DNA of 64,000 nucleotides from positions 1,054,001-1,118,000 of the forward strand of contig CP048469.1 in the NCBI GenBank assembly GCA_025559845.1, in the 5' to 3' direction. The notes below the pieces were generated by a model, which saw only the letters and a list, made by a program, of their open reading frames with translations, was not told where the DNA came from and did no database searches. This document shows, one piece after another, positions 36,013 to 46,285 of the stretch. The stretch comes from Agrobacterium tumefaciens. Lineage in GTDB: Bacteria > Pseudomonadota > Alphaproteobacteria > Rhizobiales > Rhizobiaceae. The number at the start of each line of letters is the position of its first letter. Within the stretch, counting starts at the first letter, position 1. Both the position numbers and the translations under genes were made by a program.

Positions 36013-36432
36013 TTGAGTGAGAAGATCGATCTTAGCAGCTATGTACTCTCGGAATCCGATGAGTTCATGAACGTCAATCAGCGGGCGTACTTTCGAGCGA
36101 AGCTGATTGCATGGAAGAACGACATCCTGAGAGAAGCGCGCGAGACGCTAGGCCATCTCGCGGAGGAAAGCGCCAATCATCCGGATCTTGCGGACAGGGC
36201 GTCTTCCGAAACAGACCGGGCAATCGAACTTCGTGCCCGTGACCGTCAGCGCAAGCTGATTTCCAAGATCGATGCCGCGCTCCAGCGCATTGACGACGGC
36301 ACTTACGGATATTGCGAAGAAACCGGCGAGCCTATCGGACTGAAACGTCTGGATGCGCGACCGATCGCAACTCTGTCGATCGAGGCGCAGGAGCGTCACG
36401 AGCGTCGTGAGAAGGTCTACCGCGACGAGTAA
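36013..36432 (+). CDS. dksA: DksA-family RNA polymerase secondary-channel factor
   Basis: 139 residues. A coiled-coil N-terminal region (FMNVNQRAYFRAKLIAWKNDIL, with the tip region HPDLADRASSETDRA) is followed by the TraR/DksA C-terminal globule GTYGYCEETGEPIGLKRLDARP. Only one Cys (Cys101) remains of the four zinc ligands found in E. coli DksA, as in other alphaproteobacterial homologues. It works with ppGpp to tune rRNA and amino-acid promoters. The start is TTG at 36013: GAGGAGA lies 7 bases upstream and the protein begins L/M-SEKIDLSSY. A strong terminator follows. Confidence 0.93.
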   Translation: MSEKIDLSSYVLSESDEFMNVNQRAYFRAKLIAWKNDILREARETLGHLAEESANHPDLADRASSETDRAIELRARDRQRKLISKIDAALQRIDDGTYGYCEETGEPIGLKRLDARPIATLSIEAQERHERREKVYRDE

Positions 36433-36477
36433 GTCGCGGGCCTCCGGCTAAGGCAAACCAGACATCACAGAAAAGAA

Positions 36478-36506
36478 GGGCGCGGATTTCTGTCCGCGCC
36501 CTTTTT
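36478..36506. terminator. intrinsic terminator after dksA
   Basis: GGGCGCGGA (36478-36486), loop TTTCTG, TCCGCGCCC (36493-36501), T5. An AAAAGAA run on the left lets it also serve the convergent FliO-like gene. Confidence 0.93.
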
Positions 36507-36547
36507 GTTTCCTTCATGCTGCAGGCAGCAATGCGTTTCGGCATGCC

Positions 36548-37846
36548 TCAGCGATCACGGGTGACGGAAAGCTCACCGAAGATACGCGCCATTTCCTTCT
36601 GCATGTCCTTGTCAGGCGTGGCACCCGTCATCGGCGGTTCGACGATCTCGGCTTTTACAGGTGCTTTCGGTGCTGGGGTGGCGTCATTGGACGCGGTTGC
36701 TGCCGCATCCTGGCCCTTGGCAATTTCCGCCTCGAGAAAGCTCTCGAAGTCGCTGGCCAGATCGTCGGAAAACTTCGGCTCGGCGTCGGAGGCAACGACG
36801 ACGGCGTCCTGCCTGTCCATCGAGGGGGCCGGCTGCGTCAGTGTCGGAAGCACGCGCTCGCGCGCCGCATCGAGAAAATCGGCGGCGCTGGACTGGTCGA
36901 TAACCGCTTCACGCGCTGTAAACAGTGCGGCTGGGTGTGGCGCTTCCGTCTCGACCGTGACCACTGGCTGCGGCGCGATCGAAACGACAGGTGCATCCAC
37001 CTGCTTCGGCTCCGCGCTCTGCGCAGGCGTATCGATCACTGCGGCTGCGAGCGGCAGGGCGGCGGCGGCCTGAACGGCGACGGGCGGGCGAACAGGTGTC
37101 GCCACGTCCGGTGCAGGCCGGGCAGCGGCCGTTACCGGTGCCGATGCGACCGGAGACGAAACGGGTGCTGGCGCAGCCGCGGGGGGTGCGGCAGGAGCCG
37201 GTTGCGGGGTTTGCTGCGGAGCAGGGCGCGGAATGTCGCGCGCGACAACCGGTGGCGCGGGACGCGGAGCAGGCGGTACATCGCGCGGAACAGGCGCCGG
37301 GCGTGGCGGCTGCGGCGTTGCCGCTGCGGGCGCGCGGGCCACGGGTGCTGCAGGCTCTGCCCTCAATGGGCGTTTGGCCGGTTCTTCGGTCTGGAGAATC
37401 GGTGCAGCAGCAATGGAGGGTGCCGGAGACTGCTGCGGCAGGGCTTCGCGGCGTTCCTGCTGGATCGCATTCTCCTGCGCTTTCGTCTCGTTTTCCTGGC
37501 GAGGCAGCGACTTCAGCGGCAGTTCTTCGGGCTCGCTCACTTCCTTGACGATCGGGATCGCTCCGATACCGCTTTCGATGACGATGTCCGTCGGTCCACC
37601 AATCATGACCAGATGCTCGACATTGTCACGGCGCACCAGCACCAGCCTGCGACGCGCATCGACCGCCGTCGCATCAAGCACCTGCAGGCGCGGCTGGCGG
37701 TTTCGACCGCCGCGAATGAACGGCGCCGAACCGCTGCGTCTACGAATGATCCACAGCGCGATTGCCAGAAGAAGCAATGCAACACCGACGCCGACGACGG
37801 CGACGATCAGATTGTTTCCATAGGTGCCGATAAAATCGTCCATCAT
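36548..37846 (-). CDS. FliO/MopB-like membrane protein with long Pro/Ala-rich tail
   Basis: 432 residues. One membrane helix at about 11-34 (NLIVAVVGVGVALLLLAIALW), then a small FliO-type domain to about residue 95 (RLQVLDATAVDARRRLVLVR, HLVMIGGPTDIVIESG). The remaining 330 residues are low-complexity, Pro/Ala/Val-rich, with scattered conserved helices near the end (DLASDFESFLEAEIAKG, MQKEMARIFGELS). FliO helps assemble the flagellar export gate; here no flagellar genes are adjacent, so a non-flagellar role is possible. Divergent from cckA. Family similarity is moderate. Confidence 0.65.
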   Translation of the reverse strand: MMDDFIGTYGNNLIVAVVGVGVALLLLAIALWIIRRRSGSAPFIRGGRNRQPRLQVLDATAVDARRRLVLVRRDNVEHLVMIGGPTDIVIESGIGAIPIVKEVSEPEELPLKSLPRQENETKAQENAIQQERREALPQQSPAPSIAAAPILQTEEPAKRPLRAEPAAPVARAPAAATPQPPRPAPVPRDVPPAPRPAPPVVARDIPRPAPQQTPQPAPAAPPAAAPAPVSSPVASAPVTAAARPAPDVATPVRPPVAVQAAAALPLAAAVIDTPAQSAEPKQVDAPVVSIAPQPVVTVETEAPHPAALFTAREAVIDQSSAADFLDAARERVLPTLTQPAPSMDRQDAVVVASDAEPKFSDDLASDFESFLEAEIAKGQDAAATASNDATPAPKAPVKAEIVEPPMTGATPDKDMQKEMARIFGELSVTRDR

Positions 37847-38185
37847 GGAGATCTTCCCTTTAGATTTTCTCGGGCAAAAAATGCCGTGTTTCTTTGTTTT
37901 ACCGTGCGTTAGCAGGAAAAGACGATTTTTTTGGGTTCGTTACAAGTTTTATCCGCCCATGTCCCCACATTTGCAAAAAGCCTTGAAGCTTTATCCGGTT
38001 CCATCCGGTAAAAATCGCGAAATTCTTTGCTCCGAGGCGTTTTGGCTGTGCGTTTTTAAGTCTTTGTGTCGCGGCAGAGCTTTTTGATGTTTGAGCGAGT
38101 TGCTACAAGACAGTCTTTCTGCCCGATTCCGTAAAGGAACCGGGCCTTTCTGATGACGACGACCTGCACGATTGCGAGGCCAAAA
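37847..38185. promoter_or_regulatory. divergent region between the FliO-like gene and cckA
   Basis: 339 bases, no gene. It is AT-rich relative to neighbours, with two ATCCGG copies 10 bases apart (37993, 38003) and a weak AAAGG/CCTTT hairpin just before cckA. Promoters of both genes are expected; none is clear-cut. Confidence 0.45.
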
Positions 38186-40774
38186 ATGACACGGGTGCGC
38201 CAGCCAAGCGACAACGACCTTCCTTTGGTGGACAGGCGTGCCCGGTCCGGCACGGTTCTGCGAATCCTGTTGCTGGCGCTTGTGCTGGTCGCCGCTGCCG
38301 CAGCCTTCGTCTATTTCAAGGATTCGCTGGAAAACGAGATCGTGCTCGGCATTCTCGGCGTGCTGGCCATGATGGGGATATTCTTCCTCGTCTCGTCGAT
38401 CATCGGCTTTATCGAGGTCATGCCGCAGTCGCGCTCCGATGGTCTGGCCCGCCGTTTCCTCTCCGCTCATCCGGATGGAACGCTGATTACTGATGCCAAG
38501 GGCCGGATGGTCTATGCCAACGCCACCTATTGCCGCATGACCGGCACGACCAAGGCGAGCGACATTCAGAGCCTGGAAACCCTGCTGTCGCGCAGCCGGG
38601 AATCGACCGAGGCGCTTTATCGCCTGATCAATCTTCTGCGGGAAGGCCGCGACGGTTACGAGGAGTTCCGGCTTCTGAAGCCGTTGAGCGAAAACGCCAC
38701 CAATGGCGGACCGCACTGGTATCGCCTGAAGGGCCGCGTGCTCAAGGATGCCGGTGACGAAGACCTGCATGTCTTCCAGATCGCCGATATCACCCCCGAG
38801 CGCGAAGACCAGGAACGGTTCTTCCGTGAACTGCAGAACGCCATCGATTATCTCGACCATGCGCCGGCCGGTTTCTTCTCTGCCGGCCGCAAGGGCGAAA
38901 TCGTCTATCTGAATGCCACGCTGTCGGAATGGCTGGGCATCGATCTTGCGCAGTTCTCACCGGGGTCCATGACCGTTTCGGATATCGTCGCGGGCGAAGG
39001 CATGGCTTTGATCGAATCGGTCCAGCCACAGAACAACGCCAAGCGCACTGAAATCCTCGATCTCGACATGCGCCGCGTCAACGGCCAGAGCATGCCCGCC
39101 CGTCTCGTGCATCAGGTGACAGCTCAGGATGGTGCGCCGGGTGAAAGCCGAACCATCGTTCTGATGCGTCCGAAGGGGCATGAAGACGCCGAATCGTCTT
39201 CGGCGATGCGCTTCACGCGTTTCTTCAACAACACGCCGATGGCGATTGCCTCGCTGGACGGTGAAGGCCGCATTCTTCGGATCAATGCGCCGTTCCTCAA
39301 GATGTTCTCGGGCGTTGTCGGCCGTGACGACATCGATCGCGGCATCGCGTTCGAAACGGTCATCAATGATACCGAGAAGACACGCCTCAAGGATGCGCTG
39401 GCCGAGGCGAGGGATCGCCAGGGCGATATCGCGCCGTTCGATTCCCGCCATCCGACTGACGAGGGCCGCCATTTCCGTTTCTACGTCAATGCGGTGATCG
39501 ACCAGGACGATGAAGCGCCGGAAGAAATCGCTATCGTCTACGCCATCGAAGTGACCGAGCAGAAGGCGCTTGAGACACAGATGGCACAGACGCAGAAAAT
39601 GAATGCGGTCGGTACGCTGGCGGGCGGTATTGCGCACGACTTCAACAACGTTCTGACGGCGATCCTGCTGTCGTCAGACCACCTGCTGCTGCAGGCGCGT
39701 CCGGCCGATCCGAGCTTTGCCGACCTGATGGAAATCAAGCGCAACGCCAACCGCGCCGCGGTTCTGGTGCGCCAGCTCCTGGCCTTCTCGCGCAAGCAGA
39801 CCATGCGTCCGGCGGTTCTCAATCTGACCGATGTGATCGGCGATCTGCGCATGCTGGTCGATCGATTGATCTCGGGTACCAATGTCAAGCTGGAAGTCGA
39901 TTACGGCCGCGATCTCTGGCCGGTGAAGACCGACCTGTCGCAGTTCGAGCAGGTGCTTATCAACCTCTGCGTCAACGCGCGTGACGCGATGCCGAATGGC
40001 GGCAAGATCACCATTCGAACCCGCAACGTCGAGGCGCAGGAAGCGGCCGCACTCGCGCGTCCGGATATTCCGGCAGAAGACATGGTCATGGTTGAAGTTG
40101 CCGATAATGGTACCGGCATTCCGCCCGAAATCATGGACAAGATTTTCGAGCCGTTCTTCACGACCAAGGAAGTGGGCAAGGGCACCGGCCTCGGCCTTTC
40201 GATGGTCTACGGCATCGTCAAGCAGTCCGGCGGTTACATCTATCCGGAATCGGAAGTGGGCAAGGGAACTGCGTTCCGCATCCTGCTGCCGCGCCATGTG
40301 GTCGAAGCGGTTCAGCCGGGCGCACTGGCATCCGAAGCCGTGGCCGCACCTGTTGCAGCGGTGGAAGCGGCCAAGGAAGAGCCTCTTGATCTGACTGGCA
40401 AGTCTGCCGTCGTTCTTCTCGTTGAAGACGAGGAAGCGGTGCGGCGCGGCGGAAAGCGCATGCTGGAAACGCGTGGTTATACTGTCCATGAGGCCGGTTC
40501 GGGCACCGAAGCGCTTGATGTGATGGAGGAGCTGGGCGGCAAGGTGGACATCGTCGTCTCCGACGTGGTGATGCCGGAAATGGATGGCCCGTCGCTGCTG
40601 CGTGAGCTGCGCAAGTCTCACCCAGATCTGAAATTCATCTTCGTTTCGGGTTACGCGGAAGATGCCTTTGCCAAGAACCTGCCGGCCGACGCCAAGTTCG
40701 GCTTCCTGCCAAAGCCCTTCTCGTTGAAGCAACTCGCCGTTGCTGTGCGGGAAATGCTCGACAACAAGGACTGA
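38186..40774 (+). CDS. cckA: cell-cycle hybrid histidine kinase CckA
   Basis: 862 residues from ATG 38186, preferred because GAGG lies 6 bases upstream; an ATG at 38153 adds 11 residues. Two membrane helices at about 20-38 and 47-69, three PAS-like regions (from [20 protein letters not shown], then [16 protein letters not shown], then [16 protein letters not shown]), a HisKA domain with His484 in [14 protein letters not shown], an ATPase domain ([32 protein letters not shown]), and a C-terminal receiver with phospho-Asp793 in [12 protein letters not shown]. CckA controls CtrA and CpdR phosphorylation through ChpT, neither of which is in this window. A terminator follows. Confidence 0.94.
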   Translation: MTRVRQPSDNDLPLVDRRARSGTVLRILLLALVLVAAAAAFVYFKDSLENEIVLGILGVLAMMGIFFLVSSIIGFIEVMPQSRSDGLARRFLSAHPDGTLITDAKGRMVYANATYCRMTGTTKASDIQSLETLLSRSRESTEALYRLINLLREGRDGYEEFRLLKPLSENATNGGPHWYRLKGRVLKDAGDEDLHVFQIADITPEREDQERFFRELQNAIDYLDHAPAGFFSAGRKGEIVYLNATLSEWLGIDLAQFSPGSMTVSDIVAGEGMALIESVQPQNNAKRTEILDLDMRRVNGQSMPARLVHQVTAQDGAPGESRTIVLMRPKGHEDAESSSAMRFTRFFNNTPMAIASLDGEGRILRINAPFLKMFSGVVGRDDIDRGIAFETVINDTEKTRLKDALAEARDRQGDIAPFDSRHPTDEGRHFRFYVNAVIDQDDEAPEEIAIVYAIEVTEQKALETQMAQTQKMNAVGTLAGGIAHDFNNVLTAILLSSDHLLLQARPADPSFADLMEIKRNANRAAVLVRQLLAFSRKQTMRPAVLNLTDVIGDLRMLVDRLISGTNVKLEVDYGRDLWPVKTDLSQFEQVLINLCVNARDAMPNGGKITIRTRNVEAQEAAALARPDIPAEDMVMVEVADNGTGIPPEIMDKIFEPFFTTKEVGKGTGLGLSMVYGIVKQSGGYIYPESEVGKGTAFRILLPRHVVEAVQPGALASEAVAAPVAAVEAAKEEPLDLTGKSAVVLLVEDEEAVRRGGKRMLETRGYTVHEAGSGTEALDVMEELGGKVDIVVSDVVMPEMDGPSLLRELRKSHPDLKFIFVSGYAEDAFAKNLPADAKFGFLPKPFSLKQLAVAVREMLDNKD

Positions 40775-40805
40775 TGCGAATCTCCTGGTGGCAATGCATG
40801 ACGAT

Positions 40806-40830
40806 GGGGCCGCTCAGTCGGCCCCTTTTT
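40806..40830 (+). terminator. intrinsic terminator after cckA
   Basis: GGGGCCG, loop CTCAGT, CGGCCCC, T5. Confidence 0.92.
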
Positions 40831-41073
40831 CGTTTTCGCGTGTATTTTTCAGGTGTGCCGGAGGGGCGGGCCGGTGCGACGGCGCACGAATGCGGCAGCC
40901 CTTCGCTGTCATCTGCAAATTTCCTGAAGTTTGCCTCTTCGCAAACGCAATAGTGATTGCAGTGTTTCGCAAGGGGCTTAAAATCACCGATGAACGACCT
41001 AGATATGGAGAGGCGAAGTTCTCCCTCCTGGCATGAGCCGACGGTTTGAGAACAGTTTGGAGAATGATGAAAG

Positions 41074-41427
41074 ATGATCGCTAAGCCGATCTATATGCAG
41101 GGCGAAGGCGAAGGGGAGGGCGACGGTTCCAACCGTGGAACGTCCGTTATCACCCGCGTTAAACCTAAGACGAAAAGACCAAATCTGTACCGTGTTCTTT
41201 TGCTGAATGACGACTATACTCCAATGGAATTCGTCATTCACATTCTGGAGCGTTTTTTCCAGAAGGATCGCGAAGCAGCAACCCGCATCATGCTGCATGT
41301 CCATCAGCATGGGGTGGGGGAATGCGGAGTGTTTACATATGAGGTCGCAGAGACGAAAGTAAGCCAGGTCATGGATTTCGCCCGACAGCACCAGCATCCG
41401 CTGCAGTGCGTCATGGAAAAGAAATGA
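41074..41427 (+). CDS. clpS: ClpS, N-end rule adaptor of ClpAP
   Basis: 117 residues. A disordered N terminus of about 35 residues with an acidic Gly/Glu stretch precedes the ClpS core [40 protein letters not shown], and [15 protein letters not shown]. The NDDYTPM and MLHVHQHG segments form the N-degron pocket. ClpS delivers proteins with N-terminal Leu, Phe, Tyr or Trp to ClpA. It lies 10 bases upstream of clpA and is co-transcribed. Aat, which makes such degrons, is encoded at 2064-2675. Confidence 0.96.
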   Translation: MIAKPIYMQGEGEGEGDGSNRGTSVITRVKPKTKRPNLYRVLLLNDDYTPMEFVIHILERFFQKDREAATRIMLHVHQHGVGECGVFTYEVAETKVSQVMDFARQHQHPLQCVMEKK

Positions 41428-41437
41428 GGATCGCAAC

Positions 41438-43954
41438 GTGCCAACTTTTTCCCCAAGTCTCGAGAAGGCGCTGCACCAGGCACTGACCTTTGCAAATGAG
41501 CGTCACCACGAATATGCGACGCTTGAACATCTTCTTCTGGCGCTGATCGATGATGCGGACGCAGCCGCCGTTATGGCCGCTTGCAATGTAAATCTCGATG
41601 CGCTGCGCAAGACCGTCAGCGACTACGTCGATAATGAGCTTGCCAATCTGGTGACCGGTTACGATGAAGACTCCAAGCCGACTTCCGGCTTCCAGCGGGT
41701 CATTCAGCGGGCGGTCATTCATGTCCAGTCTTCCGGTCGCGAGGAAGTGACCGGCGCCAACGTGCTCGTCGCCATTTTCGCCGAGCGCGAAAGCCACGCT
41801 GCCTACTTCCTGCAGGAGCAGGAAATGACCCGTTACGACGCGGTCAACTACATTTCGCACGGTATCGGCAAACGCCCGGGCACGTCGCAGACGCGCACCC
41901 CGCGTGGCACCGAGGAAACCGAAGGCGAAAACAAGGCCACCCGCAACAACAATCAGGAAGAAGAAGGTCCTTCTTCCAAGAAGCAGCAGGATGCTCTCAA
42001 GGCTTACTGCGTCAACCTCAATGAAAAGGCCCGCAACGGCAAGATCGATCCGCTGATCGGTCGCCATGAAGAGGTCAACCGCACGATCCAGATCCTGTGC
42101 CGCCGTTCCAAGAACAACCCGCTTTACGTGGGTGATCCAGGCGTCGGTAAAACGGCAATTGCCGAAGGTCTGGCAAAGCGTATCGTTGAAGGCAAGGTTC
42201 CCGAAGCGCTGAAGAACGACACGATCTTCTCGCTCGACATGGGCACGCTTCTGGCTGGCACCCGCTATCGCGGTGATTTCGAAGAACGTCTGAAGCAGGT
42301 CGTCAAGGAACTCGAAGAGTTTCCGGGTGCGGTTCTGTTCATCGACGAAATTCACACCGTTATCGGTGCAGGCGCCACGTCCGGTGGGGCCATGGATGCT
42401 TCGAACCTGCTGAAGCCGGCGCTGTCGTCGGGTGCGATCCGTTGCATCGGTTCGACCACCTACAAGGAATATCGCCAGTTCTTCGAAAAGGACCGCGCGC
42501 TGGTGCGTCGTTTCCAGAAGATCGACGTCAACGAGCCTTCCATCGATGATGCCATCGAGATCATGAAGGGCCTTAAGCCCTATTTCGAGGACTACCATCA
42601 CCTCAGATATTCCAATGAGGCGATCAAGGCGGCAGTCGAGCTTTCGGCACGGTATATCTCCGACCGCAAGCTGCCGGACAAGGCCATCGACGTGATCGAT
42701 GAAACCGGTGCCGCACAGATGCTGCTGCCGGCTTCCAAGCGTCGCAAGCTGATTACCGAACGGGAAATCGAAGCCACGATCGCCACCATGGCCCGCATCC
42801 CGCCGAAAACGGTGTCCAAGGACGACGAGATGGTGCTTGCCAATCTCGAGCAGGAACTGCGTTCGGTCGTTTATGGTCAGGACACCGCCATCGAGGCGCT
42901 GTCGACGGCCATCAAGCTGGCGCGCGCCGGTCTTCGCGAACCAAACAAGCCGATTGGCTCCTATGTCTTCTCCGGCCCTACCGGCGTCGGCAAGACGGAA
43001 GTCGCCAAGCAGCTTGCCTCGTCGCTTGGCGTGGAAATGCTGCGCTTCGACATGTCGGAATACATGGAGCGGCACACGGTTTCGCGCCTGCTCGGTGCAC
43101 CTCCCGGTTACGTCGGCTTCGACCAGGGCGGTCTGTTGACCGATGGCGTCGATCAGCATCCGCACTCCGTTGTTCTGCTCGACGAAATCGAGAAGGCGCA
43201 TCCGGATATCTACAACATTCTGTTGCAGGTCATGGATCACGGCTCGCTGACCGACCATAACGGCAAGAAGATCGACTTCCGCAACGTCATCCTGATCATG
43301 ACGACCAATGCGGGCGCGTCCGAAATGCAGAAGTCGGCCATCGGCTTCGGTTCGTCTCGCCGCACGGGTGAGGATGAAGAGGCGATCAACCGCCTGTTCA
43401 CGCCGGAATTCCGCAACCGTCTGGATGCGATCATTCCGTTCTCGCCGCTGCCGACCGCTGTCATCCACAAGGTCGTGCAGAAGTTCGTCATGCAGCTCGA
43501 AACGCAGCTTTCCGAACGGAACGTTACGTTCGACCTGCACGAAGATGCCGTGTCCTGGCTGGCGGAAAAGGGTTACGACGAGAAGATGGGCGCCCGTCCA
43601 TTGTCCCGCGTGATCCAGGAAAACATCAAGAAGCCGCTCGCCAACGAAATCCTCTTCGGCAAGCTGAAGAAGGGCGGTGTCGTCAGCGTCACCGTTGGCA
43701 AGAAGGAAGACGGAACCGATGGCTTGATCCTCGAGGTGTTGCCGGAAACGGCACCCGTCAAGCCAAAGCCGGAAGCGGAACTGAAGGCTGCCAAGTCGCC
43801 GGCCAAAACGGCGAAGGGCAAGTCAAAGTCTGCCTCCAAGGCGGCCAAGGCCGAACAGGCCGATGTGCTGACGCTCGACGCGGACAAGTCGGAAGACACT
43901 CAAAGTCCGCGCCGCAAGGCGAACGCGGTTCCGAAGGTTCCGAAAAAGAAGTGA
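41438..43954 (+). CDS. clpA: ATP-dependent Clp protease ATP-binding subunit ClpA
   Basis: 838-residue AAA+ unfoldase. Clp_N repeat domain at 1-145, first AAA module with GDPGVGKTAIAEG (Walker A) and LFIDEIHTVIGAG, second module with SGPTGVGKTEVAKQ and VVLLDEIEKAHPD, sensor MTTNAGASEM, and the C-terminal D2-small domain. It threads substrates into ClpP, which is not encoded here. A Lys/Ala-rich tail of about 80 residues (KPKPEAELKAAKSPAKTAKG) extends beyond E. coli ClpA, as in other Rhizobiaceae. GTG start at 41438 with GAGGA upstream. Confidence 0.97.
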   Translation: MPTFSPSLEKALHQALTFANERHHEYATLEHLLLALIDDADAAAVMAACNVNLDALRKTVSDYVDNELANLVTGYDEDSKPTSGFQRVIQRAVIHVQSSGREEVTGANVLVAIFAERESHAAYFLQEQEMTRYDAVNYISHGIGKRPGTSQTRTPRGTEETEGENKATRNNNQEEEGPSSKKQQDALKAYCVNLNEKARNGKIDPLIGRHEEVNRTIQILCRRSKNNPLYVGDPGVGKTAIAEGLAKRIVEGKVPEALKNDTIFSLDMGTLLAGTRYRGDFEERLKQVVKELEEFPGAVLFIDEIHTVIGAGATSGGAMDASNLLKPALSSGAIRCIGSTTYKEYRQFFEKDRALVRRFQKIDVNEPSIDDAIEIMKGLKPYFEDYHHLRYSNEAIKAAVELSARYISDRKLPDKAIDVIDETGAAQMLLPASKRRKLITEREIEATIATMARIPPKTVSKDDEMVLANLEQELRSVVYGQDTAIEALSTAIKLARAGLREPNKPIGSYVFSGPTGVGKTEVAKQLASSLGVEMLRFDMSEYMERHTVSRLLGAPPGYVGFDQGGLLTDGVDQHPHSVVLLDEIEKAHPDIYNILLQVMDHGSLTDHNGKKIDFRNVILIMTTNAGASEMQKSAIGFGSSRRTGEDEEAINRLFTPEFRNRLDAIIPFSPLPTAVIHKVVQKFVMQLETQLSERNVTFDLHEDAVSWLAEKGYDEKMGARPLSRVIQENIKKPLANEILFGKLKKGGVVSVTVGKKEDGTDGLILEVLPETAPVKPKPEAELKAAKSPAKTAKGKSKSASKAAKAEQADVLTLDADKSEDTQSPRRKANAVPKVPKKK

Positions 43955-43979
43955 TATCGATCGCTTGATCGACAAGACG

Positions 43980-44010
43980 ATGCCGGGCTCAATGCCCGGC
44001 ATTTTCGTTT
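43980..44010 (+). terminator. intrinsic terminator after clpA
   Basis: ATGCCGGGC (43980-43988), loop TCAAT, GCCCGGCAT (43994-44002), TTTCGTTT. Confidence 0.88.
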
Positions 44011-44159
44011 CTGCGAAGCTGCTGCCGTTCACACGGCTCCGTCCGTGCCCCTTGGCCAAAGACGATTGTTTCCGGCCGTCGCTTCGGTTATTCCCTTGGC
44101 CAACCGCCTCTGTCCCGCCGGAAATCTCCTCTGCAGAACGAGCAAGGAAGCGTATCTTC

Positions 44160-44921
44160 ATGGCCATGCAATCCGAAAGCGATCAGGTTTCCCTCGGTCA
44201 CTGGTTCCTCCGGGGCATGAGGGGTATTTTTTCCCTGCCGTCCTTCATCCTCATGACGTCCTTTGTCGGCTTCAGCGCCTTTGCGCTGGAATCGGGTGTC
44301 ACCAGGGGCGAAGCCGTGTTCATGACGCTGATGATCTGGGCTTTGCCGGCCAAGATGATCCTGATCGGCTCCCTGGTCGGCGGCGCCAATCTCGCCGCCT
44401 GCTTTCTGGCGGTGACGCTCTCATCGGTCAGAATGATGCCGATGGTGGCCTCGATCGTTCCGGAAATGCGCGGCGCCAAAACCCCGACCTGGCTGTTGCT
44501 GTTCCTGTCGCATTTCGTCGCCATCACCGCCTGGGTTTTTGCCACGCAAAATCTCTCGAACGTGCCGCGCGAGGGCCGTGCCGCCTGGTTTGCGGGCTTC
44601 GGCATGACGCTCACCCTCGTCAACACGCTGATCGTCGGCCTTTGCTACGGTGTCGTCGCGGCCTTCCCGCCTCTGGTGGCTGGCGTACTGTTCTTCCTGA
44701 CGCCGGTCTATTTCATCGCTTCCATCTGGGCCTCGGCCCGTCACTCCGTCGTCAAGGTCGCCTTTGTGGTGGGCGTCATTGCCGGGCCGTTATTCGCGGT
44801 CATCACACCGGAGTTCGATATTCTCTATGCCGGGATTGGTGGTGGCACCTTCGCCTATCTGGTCGATCGCTTTCTCTTTCGCCGCAAGATCGTGCCGGTC
44901 TCGCCGGAAGGAGAACCGTGA
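44160..44921 (+). CDS. azlC: AzlC family branched-chain amino acid exporter, large subunit
   Basis: 253 residues, polytopic with about seven membrane helices and the family segments GMRGIFSLPSFILMTSFVGF, MTLMIWALPAKMILIGSLV and LAACFLAVTLSSVRMMPMV. AzlC with AzlD forms a two-component transporter (LIV-E type) that exports branched-chain amino acids. ATG at 44160 is chosen with AAGGAAG about 12 bases upstream; the open frame to 43965 runs through the clpA terminator and is not coding. Stop and AzlD start share TGATG. Confidence 0.92.
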   Translation: MAMQSESDQVSLGHWFLRGMRGIFSLPSFILMTSFVGFSAFALESGVTRGEAVFMTLMIWALPAKMILIGSLVGGANLAACFLAVTLSSVRMMPMVASIVPEMRGAKTPTWLLLFLSHFVAITAWVFATQNLSNVPREGRAAWFAGFGMTLTLVNTLIVGLCYGVVAAFPPLVAGVLFFLTPVYFIASIWASARHSVVKVAFVVGVIAGPLFAVITPEFDILYAGIGGGTFAYLVDRFLFRRKIVPVSPEGEP

Positions 44922-45268
44922 TGACCGATCAATGGTGGGCGCCTTACGTCTTCATCGCCATTGCCGGATGGCTGGCAACCGATCTCTGGCGCTGGCTCGG
45001 CGTTCTCGCCGGCAACCGGCTGAAGGAGGATTCGGAGGCTTTGTCGTGGGTGAGGGCGGTCGCCACAGCCCTCGTCATGGCCGTCACCGCCAAGCTGATT
45101 GTTTTTCCGACCGGCTCGCTTGAGGCGTCGCCTGTCTGGCTAAGGGTCGGCGCCGCCGCGCTCGGCTTCGCCACCTTCCTTGCCGCCGGTCAACGCGTTC
45201 TGGTCGGTGTGGCAGCCCCCGTTATTTTTCTGGCTGCGGGGCTGTTTATGCTGGGTTTTGGTGTCTGA
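44921..45268 (+). CDS. azlD: AzlD family transporter small subunit
   Basis: 115 residues with about four membrane helices (PYVFIAIAGWLATDLWRWLG, AVATALVMAVTAKLIVFP, VGAAALGFATFLAAG, APVIFLAAGLFMLGF). Small hydrophobic partner of AzlC, overlapping it by one base and preceded by GGAAGGAG. Same function and location as AzlC. Confidence 0.92.
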   Translation: MTDQWWAPYVFIAIAGWLATDLWRWLGVLAGNRLKEDSEALSWVRAVATALVMAVTAKLIVFPTGSLEASPVWLRVGAAALGFATFLAAGQRVLVGVAAPVIFLAAGLFMLGFGV

Positions 45269-45300
45269 CTTTATCTGAATATTAAATTCCCGGTTCTAGC
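45269..45300 (+). repeat. upstream element, copy 1 (before first PAP2-like gene)
   Basis: A 32-base element starting CTTTATCTGAATATTAAA and ending GGTTCTAG lies 62 bases before the first PAP2-like start. It matches the element at 46286-46317 at 25 of 32 positions without gaps. Probably a duplicated promoter. Confidence 0.7.
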
Positions 45301-45330
45301 TTTCGACTGTTTTAGCCAGGAATTTTCAGT

Positions 45331-46284
45331 ATGAAATTATTTGTCGCAGAACGTTTTGTCCTGACTGTCATTTTGTCTTTGTTTCTGATTGATGCCGTTT
45401 TGATTGTCGTCAAAGATATCAATTTCGATTTCGGCGGATATCTTGTTTGCGTGTTGCTTGGCGGTGGCATTTTTATACTCGGCCAGTTTTATCGAAAAAC
45501 CGGACGCGACCTGCGTATCGCAACGGCGTTGATTTCGGCGGGATTGTTCATTCTGTTCACTCTTGTGGCATCCGTTTTCAACTACATGTTCCTGCCGGTT
45601 CACTTTCCGGCCATCGATCCGCTGCTCATGCGCATCGATGCCGCATTCGGTTATAGCTGGCCGGATGTCGTCACCTGGGCGGCGACCTACCCATGGATCG
45701 GTACTGGCCTTTTCGTGGTCTATGGAACGTCGCTGATACAGCTTCTCCTGATCGTCATCATGCTCGGCTTCACCGGCAAGGACCGTATGCTGCACCACTT
45801 CCTTGTCACAGGTGTCTTGGGGGCGCTGGCAAGTATCCTGTTCTGGATCGTCTTCCCGACCTACGGTGCCAAGGCTTATCACGAACTGCCTTTATGGGTG
45901 TCCGAAGCCATCCCTATGGCGGTCAATCCTGCCTATGGCCGTGAGTTGATGCGGCTCGGGCAGGAGGGCGTGAGCTATCTGACACCTGCGGATGTCCTCG
46001 GTCTCATCGGCTTCCCATCGTTTCACATCTTCATGGCGGCAATGTCGGTCTGGTTCGTGCCCCGGCATTGGCTTTTCATGGCGGTTATCTGGACACTGAA
46101 CGTGCTGATGCTGCCTGCCGTTCTGGTCCAGGGTGGCCATCATCTCTCGGATATCTTCGGCGGACTTGCCGCCTTCGCCATTGTCTGCCCGCTGTCGGCA
46201 TGGCTCCTGAACTGGATGGATGCCCGATCTCATCAAACCGCCGCTGTTCCAGATGGGATAGTTCCCGTGGGTGTTTCAGGATAA
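45331..46284 (+). CDS. PAP2-like (PAP2_3) integral membrane phosphatase/transferase, copy 1
   Basis: 317 residues, about six to eight membrane helices. The C-terminal half carries the PAP2 active-site blocks FPSFHIFMAAMSVW and GGHHLSDIFGG, with two catalytic His and an Asp; the classical first motif KxxxxxxRP is not seen, which fits the PAP2_3 (inositol phosphorylceramide synthase-like) branch. It may hydrolyse or transfer a lipid phosphate in the inner membrane. A tandem paralogue follows after 61 bases. Substrate unknown. Confidence 0.8.
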   Translation: MKLFVAERFVLTVILSLFLIDAVLIVVKDINFDFGGYLVCVLLGGGIFILGQFYRKTGRDLRIATALISAGLFILFTLVASVFNYMFLPVHFPAIDPLLMRIDAAFGYSWPDVVTWAATYPWIGTGLFVVYGTSLIQLLLIVIMLGFTGKDRMLHHFLVTGVLGALASILFWIVFPTYGAKAYHELPLWVSEAIPMAVNPAYGRELMRLGQEGVSYLTPADVLGLIGFPSFHIFMAAMSVWFVPRHWLFMAVIWTLNVLMLPAVLVQGGHHLSDIFGGLAAFAIVCPLSAWLLNWMDARSHQTAAVPDGIVPVGVSG

Positions 46285-46285
46285 G

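Noticed and set aside
41411..43540. 709-codon minus-strand frame over clpA
   Set aside because: Antisense shadow of a certain AAA+ unfoldase gene.
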